Assembly (NCBI GenBank): GCA_963966185.1
Contig: CAWZYM010000072.1
Coordinates: 27,501-91,500, forward strand
Length of the DNA: 64,000 bases
Reading direction: 5' to 3'
Origin: Rhabditoides inermis
Taxonomy: Eukaryota; Nematoda; Chromadorea; Rhabditida; Rhabditidae
Part shown: positions 57,669 to 64,000 of the stretch, in pieces
How the letters are laid out: the number at the start of each line of letters is the position of its first letter
How positions within the stretch are numbered: position 1 is the stretch's first letter
Notes under the pieces: model-generated
Database searches by the model: none
The model's input: only the letters and a program-made list of their open reading frames with translations
Told to the model about the DNA's origin: nothing
Translations under genes and position numbers: made by a program

Positions 57669-58779
57669 AAGCCGCTTGCAAAATGATCAAGAAAAAATTT
57701 TTTCGCCAAAAACCAATTGGAAAACGGCGAAAAATTTTTTTTCGTTCATCTAAGGCAACCCTCGCGGCCTCCGCGGGGCTTTTGCGGGCCTTCCGCGGGG
57801 AAATGTCTCGAAAGCCGCTTAGGTACAGCGCGGGATCTCCGAGAAAGCTCCCGCGGAAGACGCGAAAGTTTTCGCGTCTTTCGCGGGGATTCCGCGGAAG
57901 ACCCGAAAAGACCAACTAGTTTTTACTGGTTTGGTAGTTTTTGTTGTTGTCTTCGTTGTTTCTCAGTAAACACAAACCACGACATACATTGAACACATCA
58001 TTTTATTATGATGCATACATACATGTACATAACGTATACACACTAACAATCTGACAGATATACAATGACAAACAATAGCGTTGAAGGGTCATGCTACTGA
58101 GCTGCTTGGAATCGGCATCTGGCGCGATATTTCGAACTTGATCTTGATCGGGGTATGCTTGTACTGTAGTCTTCCGAATCTTCTGCAGTTTTCAACCGTA
58201 CTCGCCTGAAAACATGACGTTGAAACAACTGTACGTACAAAACATTACTTACCGGTTATGCTGCAGTGTTGTCTAGCACCATCTCATCGCATGGCCGAGA
58301 CTCGGTAGAACTGCAAAGATAGACCATATGCATGTACAAGTGAGAACTGAGGACTTGAGCCACCTTCCTATAGACTATAGTTGCAATGTACTGCCGTAGA
58401 ACCACATGATAGGAATGATTATACCTGCAACAACATAATTACTGATACATCACAGTAGAAAACAATAATGAATGAGAAATAAACAGTATGAACACATAAA
58501 CAGGTTAAAAACATTGAACTTGTATGTTCACGAGATTCAAATTGAAAAGGACGCCATCGCCGTCTTCGGGTTTTCCGCGAAGCCCCGCGGAACCCGCGAG
58601 AATCTCTCGGAGCTTCCGCGGAACACCCGAAAGTGAGATAACACGCTCAATACCGGACTGATTTTCCGCACTCTAACAGGGCAGAATGACCGTAATACGG
58701 GCTAGTATCCGCGGGACCCGCGAAAAAATCCAAAATCCCGCGGGGCTTGGCGGTTTGCCTGAGATCTTGCAAGCGGCTT
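57669..58779. mobile_element. 1.1-kb inverted-repeat element with CCGCGGG-rich subterminal regions
   Basis: AAGCCGCTTGCAA at 57669-57681 is repeated exactly inverted at 58767-58779. Just inside both ends are GC-rich clusters of CCGCGGGG/CCGCGGAA motifs (57750-57910 and 58560-58760), in contrast to the AT-rich centre. Only unsupported short ORFs occur. A clear target duplication is not seen. Confidence 0.6.
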
Positions 58780-59088
58780 TAGTGTCTCATTGTTGTGCAG
58801 CATTGTGCAACACACACTGGTTGCCGCTTGCCGGTTCGCGCTCAATTTTCCCTTTTTTCGATCGATTTTTGTATTTTATACTAGCGAACCAGCGAACCAA
58901 AACCTCTTCCCACATTTTCTAGGAAGAAATTTTCTTCTAACTTTTTCCCTCTTTAGATTATATTCGGCTCGCAGTTAGCTCATGATTTTTTTAATGAAAA
59001 CATTATCGTAGATTTTGAATATACAGAATACTAAACGGAATGCAATGCAGATTTTCCATGGTGTTCATATTTCTATTTCGCTGATCAT

Positions 59089-59293
59089 CTCACATGACCA
59101 CGTGGCGTAGTGGTGTTGCGTAGTGGCGTAGCGAGAGCGCTCTCGCTGACCAAGCACCCATGCGCAGGTTCGACTTTGGGTACCCTTGTCAAGTTTTGTC
59201 AAGATGAAAAAACCATCCAACTGGTTCTGATCTTTGTATAACAATTCTGATGTCTCTCGTGAAAAGAGTTGATCTCTTTTGCGGGCTCACCAT
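59089..59293 (+). mobile_element. tRNA-derived SINE, copy 2
   Basis: Same family as 57245-57433. The A-box region is partly duplicated (GGCGTAGTGGTGTTGCGTAGTGGCGTAGC), the B-box is degenerate (GGTTCGACTTT), and the body TTTTGTCAAGATGAAAAAACC ... GTCTCTCGTGAAAAGAG is conserved. Confidence 0.8.
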
Positions 59294-60946
59294 AGATTCA
59301 TGAAATGATTCATATTTTAGAATTTCATTCTTATGCATTGAAAATATAAAAGTTGTCATATCTTTGTTTCTTTATATGTGATCTTTTTGCTGATGGGCAG
59401 GGTGTCAAATGTGCTCTCATTTCTCTGCGCTCTCGCGCGCATATTGCTCCCACGATTCTTTCTTTCCCGCCGGCCGTCGTGTAGTCTAGCCGCTAACTAA
59501 GATTATTACTACGTGTGCTTCTTGTTTTTGGATGTATCATTACGTATTCAAGTGGTCTCTTCTAGTCCTCTCTGGCATGATTAAGAATGAAAACGCATTC
59601 ACGTTTTGCTTCACAAGCTAGTGAATTTCACGGACCAATTTGGCATAACTAATTTGTCTAGTATCATATTGCTGTATTTTAATGAGTTTACAATTTCTTA
59701 TCTACTGTCTAATGTCGGTCTGTCGAATTGGTAGGTAGTGATTGCGCGAGCTGACAAACTGTGCGCGTGTGTCTCCGTTACTGTGCCATCTTCTCTCGGC
59801 AAATCGATATTTGTGTTCACTGCCCCGCCACCCCTATTCGCACTGCCCTATTCATTCGCGCGGTCAGACAGGCAAACAGCGATTGTTGTGCGTGTTTTTC
59901 CCTCACTGGGCTCTCCTCTCTCGGAAATTCGATAAGCATCGCCCCATTCATTCGCGCCCGTTATTCTCAAATCCTATATTTTTCTGAAAGTGTTTACAAC
60001 TTTTTCACTTGGTATCACACGAATTTATAGGCACCAATCTCTCCCTCTCTCTGTTCAAATCGGTTCCGTGTGTTTGTGTGTTCGTTACCCAAACACAATT
60101 CTTCACATTGTCTTGTTCATCGCGCGAATGTCGTTCACGATCATGTTTTTACTTATAATTCTGATTCAGGTGTGACGATCGTGTTCAATTTCTACAAATA
60201 TATATATGCTATATTTCTACCGTCATTTTCTATATTCCTTCGATACCAGCTGCTGGTTGCTCTGGACCGCACAAATTTTCTTGTTTTCTTTGTGAGAGGA
60301 CGGAAGACATGTGTGGGCTAGAGCAATCAGCGGCACTTCACATCTGAATTGAAAAGGTATGTGATGTTTTGACGGGGCGTGACGAGATATGAAAATTTGA
60401 TTATAATTGCATTGAAAATATTATAATTTGTTATACACAAAAACAGATTTTAGGTTTTAGGTGGACGTTGGTGCCTCTCTTCCAATGCGGACTTTGACAA
60501 CAATATGAGATATGACTATATAGCAATGTGAATTGTTATCATTTGACCCTAGTCGCTCTAATCGCTGGATCTGCTAGAAGATAACGAGAGGGTTCTAGTG
60601 GTTCGTCTCTTTTTTCAGCTGCTACATAAATCTTTGTCAGATGTGTTTCACTCCTGGTCTCTGTAATACTCCCTTTCTGTTTCATCTCTATCAATCATTT
60701 CTGTCATGTGTTCGTTCATTTCATGCGTAAGTCATGTCGAACAGGTGTCTGATTACCTTTTTTTCTAACAAAAAATCAAAGGTCTCTGGTGGCAAAATGG
60801 AGCATATGCGATATGAGATAAGCATGCTATTTTGAGATTAGCATATTCTAAATAGTGGTAAACATTTTCCCATGATCCAAATCATTCACTTAATTTTACA
60901 AAAGTAACACATCGAATAACCTTCACATTTATTGTGTTCACAACGT
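59294..60946. other. Intergenic, AT-rich, no supported gene
   Basis: A 1.65-kb stretch. Between about 59755 and 59965 a segment with TTCTCTCGGCAAATCGAT, CCCTATTCATTCGCGC and, about 110 bases later, CTCTCTCGGAAATTCGATAAGC, CCCATTCATTCGCGC is duplicated imperfectly. No coding evidence. Confidence 0.5.
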
Positions 60947-61790
60947 TTAAAACATGCTACGTTTACGCCAGTCAAAATATGTGATATTCTTGGGAGCCTC
61001 ATCCTCGGAATCAGAATCCGACGAAGAAGAGTCCTTCTTGGCGGGCGCAGCCTTGACCGTGGTGGCCTTCACGAGAGCAGCCTGAAAAATCAAATACATC
61101 ATGAAATGCAAATAAGACACTCTAATGTAACCTACTTACCTTTTTGGGAGCCTCATCCTCGGAGTCCGAATCCTTCTTGGCGGGCGCAGCCTTAGCTGGG
61201 GTCGCCTTCACGGGAGCAGCCTTCTTGGGGGCCACATCCTCAGAATCGGAATCCGACGAAGAAAAGTCCTTCTTGGCGGGCGCAGCCTTGACCGTGGTGG
61301 CCTTCACGGGAGCAGCCTGAAAAATCAAATACATCATGAAATGCAAATAATACACACTCAAATGCAACCTATTCACCTTTTTGGGAGCCTCTTTCTCGGA
61401 GTCCGAATCCTTCTTGGCGGGCGCAGCCTTAGCAGGGGTCGCCTTCACGGGAGCAGCCTTCTTGGGGGCCACATCCTCAGAATCGGAATCCGACGAAGAA
61501 AAGTCCTTCTTGGCGGGCGCAGCCTTGACCGTGGTGGCCTTCACGGGAGCAGCCTGAAAAATCAAATACATCATGAAATGCAAATAATACACACTCAAAT
61601 GCAACCTATTCACCTTTTTGGGAGCCTCTTTCTCGGAGTCCGAATCCTTCTTGGCGGGCGCAGCCTTAGCAGGGGTCGCCTTCACGGGAGCAGCCTTCTT
61701 GGGGGCCACATCCTCAGAATCGGAATCCGACGAAGAAAAGTCCTTCTTGGCGGGCGCAGCCTTGACCGTGGTGGCCTTCACGAGAGCAGC
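60947..61790 (-). CDS. Nopp140-like acidic/basic repeat protein with tandemly duplicated exons (3' part)
   Basis: Exons 61790-61614, 61553-61377 and 61316-61140 are each 177 bp. The final exon is 61081-60947. All start after TTTTTCAG and join in phase 0. Each 59-residue repeat has a basic Ala/Lys/Pro half (VKATTVKAAPAKKD) and two acidic Ser clusters (FSSSDSDSEDVAPKK, DSDSEKEAPKK), the pattern of Nopp140/NOLC1-type nucleolar phosphoproteins, which are CK2 substrates. The protein ends with the short non-repeat tail ITYFDWRKRSMF. An upstream exon is likely at about 61905-61836, where one frame reads SSDSSDSDSDSKSDSF and joins via AGA|GTGTCT. No start codon or N-terminal LisH-type domain was found, so the gene is partial or rearranged. 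The Nopp140 link is by composition only. Confidence 0.55.
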
Positions 61791-61830
61791 CTGAAAAATC
61801 AAATACATCATGAAATGCAAATAAGACACT

Positions 61831-63333
61831 CTAATGTCCAAGAAGGAATCTGATTTTGAATCTGAATCTGAATCTGAGGAATCTGAACTCCAAGAAGGAA
61901 TCTGATTTTAAAATTGCTAAATAAATGTGATAGCGATAGTGATCTGTCGAAATTGATGACAACGTAATATTCAAAAAATATGATTCCATAAAGGCTATCA
62001 TGTAAACACCACAACTGTGACCATCGTTTTGTTGTAAACAACTACTACTCACGCTTATTTTGGGACTAATTGATAATTTGAATAAATGACAAATAAGTTG
62101 TTGCAAGCGACAGAAAACACGCGAATAAATAACTGACTCTTTTCCCCTCATTTTGCTATCATAAATCGTTATACACTTTTCAGATATGTTATATATGCAT
62201 AAAAAGTAATGAAAATTCAACATGCAAGGTAGATAAAACGTTTGTACTTTTTCTAGAGAATTATTACTTGATGCGAATACCACTTCGGTTTCGCATCCAT
62301 CTAAATATGTATTCAAATTATTTGTGTCCGTTTCAGATAAGTAGAAATGCAGAAACGTTATCTTCATATACGCAGCAAAAGTGTTTTTAAAAATAATATT
62401 CATATACTGTTCGATGTGAGTATCATTTAACCACTCGTTATCTTTCAGTAAGTTATAATATTCATGATTTCGACTTAATGAATTAACAGTTTTTTCATGA
62501 TATTGTCGGCAGATATGCTCATTCATACAATCAAAATATTTGATATTTTTCGGTATTTCATTCGCGTAGGTTGATTGTTGTTGTATATTTACTGTAGCAG
62601 AAACGATTTGAGATTCATCAACAATACGTTTTGCATTGCAATCATCATGAGAAATCGCCGTAAACATATGAAAACGAAAATGTGCAGTTGAAATCATACT
62701 AAGAGCTCTTCCCGCGGCATACGCTTCACAAAAAGCTGTTAGATAAACTCCGCAACTGAAACTATCTTTTTGTTGTAAACAAGTATCATCTATAAATACT
62801 GAAATACGACTGAAATTAAATATACTTTTTAACAGAAACTCCAAGCGTTGAGTTACAAACTTATAGTTTTTACCATTCCGTTTGCTGTCCATGATTTTAA
62901 GCTCACGCCTTTCAATGTCGAATACACATAAAAAATAATGATTTTTGAGTAAACATGGTAAAAATAATACTTGCATATCCATGTCGTCCTTTACAGATTG
63001 ACCGTTCAAAATAATTTCACTTTTACATCCGTCAACATACTCACATAATTGAGAAGTATTATTCTCAGATAAATATAAATGCAGAAATGTTATCCTCATA
63101 TATGCAGACTTTGTTCCTCGTAATATAACATCCAAATACTTCATTATGTGATAATCTATTAACCACTCGTCATCTTTCAACAATGTATAATAATCTTCAT
63201 TCTTATTGTACAGACTTAAAATATCCTTACAGCGTGCTTGACACGTTGTTGGACTCTTGCACGCAAAATAACCTACAATTGGAAATGAATTAAATTCAAT
63301 TGATGAAAAATTATCATTATTCAAATTAATCAT
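61831..63333 (-). CDS. Intronless ORF with two tandem Ulp1/SENP-type (C48) cysteine protease domains (500 aa)
   Basis: A single 500-codon ORF starting at ATG 63333. Domain 1 (about residues 45-235) and domain 2 (about 285-480) are clear duplicates: LLKDDEWLIDYHI / LLKDNEWLNDTHI, RITFLHLYLSE / KITFLHFYLSE, FLPCLLKNHYFLCVFD / YLPCMLNFHYFLCIYN, MDSKR / YDSKM, and CLQQKDSFSCGVYLTAF / CLQQNDGHSCGVYMIAF. These give the His, Asp, Gln and Cys positions expected of the C48 triad and oxyanion hole in both halves. Family members cleave SUMO/NEDD8-type isopeptide bonds; many relatives sit in DNA transposons or large viruses. It lacks introns and is far more AT-rich than its neighbours, which hints at a mobile or transferred origin. 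The last 20 residues derive from the neighbouring Ser/Asp-repeat DNA read out of frame. Its start overlaps the stop of the upstream gene (ATGATTAA). Confidence 0.85.
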   Translation of the reverse strand: MINLNNDNFSSIEFNSFPIVGYFACKSPTTCQARCKDILSLYNKNEDYYTLLKDDEWLIDYHIMKYLDVILRGTKSAYMRITFLHLYLSENNTSQLCEYVDGCKSEIILNGQSVKDDMDMQVLFLPCLLKNHYFLCVFDIERRELKIMDSKRNGKNYKFVTQRLEFLLKSIFNFSRISVFIDDTCLQQKDSFSCGVYLTAFCEAYAAGRALSMISTAHFRFHMFTAISHDDCNAKRIVDESQIVSATVNIQQQSTYANEIPKNIKYFDCMNEHICRQYHEKTVNSLSRNHEYYNLLKDNEWLNDTHIEQYMNIIFKNTFAAYMKITFLHFYLSETDTNNLNTYLDGCETEVVFASSNNSLEKVQTFYLPCMLNFHYFLCIYNISEKCITIYDSKMRGKESVIYSRVFCRLQQLICHLFKLSISPKISVSSSCLQQNDGHSCGVYMIAFMESYFLNITLSSISTDHYRYHIYLAILKSDSFLEFRFLRFRFRFKIRFLLGH

Positions 63334-63671
63334 GGTTCATAGATGATATGCGCTCAAAGGCGATAATGTATTCGATCGGCTCAAGGCCATATAGTTCACA
63401 AACGGAAACAATAAATTCATTGAATATCGAGGAAACACATGACAATCGGCGAAAGGCATCTTGCAGTTGAACGCGTACAGCACCTCCCTTCCAACGGGCA
63501 ACAGAGCACTAAAAATGGGTAATAACACGGTAGTATAGGTACGTCATAAAATTTTTGACTCACATTGATAGACGCTATGAGGCTGTTGATATTCTCGACG
63601 CATGTGAAAAGAGAAGGGATGATGAACTTCACAAGTTGAGAGCAATTCCGAATCGTTGATATCACATCGAT
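63326..63671 (-). CDS. 3' end of an unrecognised gene (two exons, 96 codons seen)
   Basis: Exon 63671-63564 (acceptor ATCTTTCAG, donor GTGAGT) joins in phase 0 to exon 63508-63326 (acceptor ATTTTTAG), which ends in TAA. The encoded part reads VISTIRNCSQLVKFIIPSLF ... INSLIASIN then VRVQLQDAFRRLS, FNEFIVSVCELYGLEPIEYI. It looks like a helical globular C-terminus. I do not recognise the family. Upstream exons would lie beyond 63700 or outside the window. Its stop codon overlaps the start of the Ulp1-like ORF by 8 bases. Confidence 0.45.
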
Positions 63672-63876
63672 CTGAAAGATATAATCGTTAAACAATATTG
63701 CTGGTTCGGCTAATTGAATACATAAAAAGAACTTTAAAACCTAATTTGATTAAAAATAAAGAAAGAGTGCATGAAATCGGAGAGTGGCAATATAAGAAAA
63801 AAATATTTCATTGATTGTTTTCATTGTACCCATCTGTTAAATGTTTTCCCCTTCCCTTTTCTTTCGCTTTTTGAAT

Positions 63877-64000
63877 GCATCGGGGGGCTGCCGCCCCCCG
63901 CACCCCCCGCTTTTCTCTCGCTTTTTTAATGCATCGGGGGGCTGCCGCCCCCCGCACCCCCCGCTTTTCTCTCGCTTTTTTAATGCATCGGGGGGCTGCC
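63877..64000. repeat. 54-bp satellite at the window edge
   Basis: Units starting GCATCGGGGGGCTGCCGCCC at 63877, 63931 and 63984 (53-54 bp spacing), each with a perfect GGGGGGC-TGCC-GCCCCCC hairpin followed by CGCTTTTCTCTCGCTTTTTTAAT. The array continues past the window. The 63700-63876 stretch before it is AT-rich and shows nothing. Confidence 0.9.

Noticed and set aside
57683..57992. Arg-rich ORFs in three frames
   Set aside because: They overlap the GC-rich subterminal repeats of a transposon-like element and are open on both strands.

Overview
This window is eukaryotic nuclear DNA, most likely from a compact-genome invertebrate animal. Its genes are split by many short introns (often 45-100 bp) of GT...AG type. 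The gene set is metazoan: O-GlcNAc transferase, a TWK-type two-pore K+ channel, a Mondo/MML-1-type bHLH-Zip factor, CIAPIN1/anamorsin, an RWDD2 protein, a tau-tubulin-kinase-like kinase, a rhodopsin-family GPCR and C2H2 zinc-finger proteins. I cannot name the phylum. Gene models were assembled by hand from splice signals and reading phase, so single exon edges may be off by a base or so.

Layout. 1-3990 is a decayed, internally duplicated Helitron-like block with a broken PIF1 helicase and a 132-bp tandem array. 4163-5384 (-) encodes a tail-anchored protein. 6573-10337 (-) is a SAP-domain, NuSAP-like gene with a hAT-like insertion on one of its splice acceptors. It is divergent from 11032-12814 (+), a TTBK/CK1-like kinase. 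12815-15371 is mostly GA/CT microsatellite. 15372-18882 (+) encodes a secreted EGF/coiled-coil/acidic protein with a GPI-like tail. 20647-21696 (+) is a small C2H2 protein. 22853-31390 (+) is OGT, with 33 modelled exons. 31999-34903 (-) is a K2P channel, divergent from 35942-38325 (+), an orphan GPCR. Three genes then lie in tandem on the minus strand: RWDD2 (49211-47956), CIAPIN1 (47521-45419, carrying a 5'-truncated RTE LINE in an intron) and Mondo (44223-39348). 49720-55992 (+) is a 710-aa multi-C2H2 protein, one of whose introns holds a 2.3-kb inverted-repeat transposon. 56000-60946 is repeat-rich (two tRNA-derived SINE copies and a 1.1-kb inverted-repeat element). 60947-63671 (-) holds a Nopp140-like gene with tandemly duplicated exons, an intronless ORF with two Ulp1-type protease domains, and the 3' end of an unknown gene. 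The window ends in a 54-bp satellite.

Genome-wide habits seen here: about 9% of inferred 3' splice sites end in GAG, a few donors are GC, most start codons sit within about 20 nt of an AG acceptor (suggesting spliced-leader trans-splicing or 5'UTR introns), and GA/CT microsatellites fill introns with strand polarity. Functionally, OGT and Mondo are both nutrient-sensing nuclear/cytosolic regulators. The other genes look unrelated, as expected for a eukaryotic chromosome segment.
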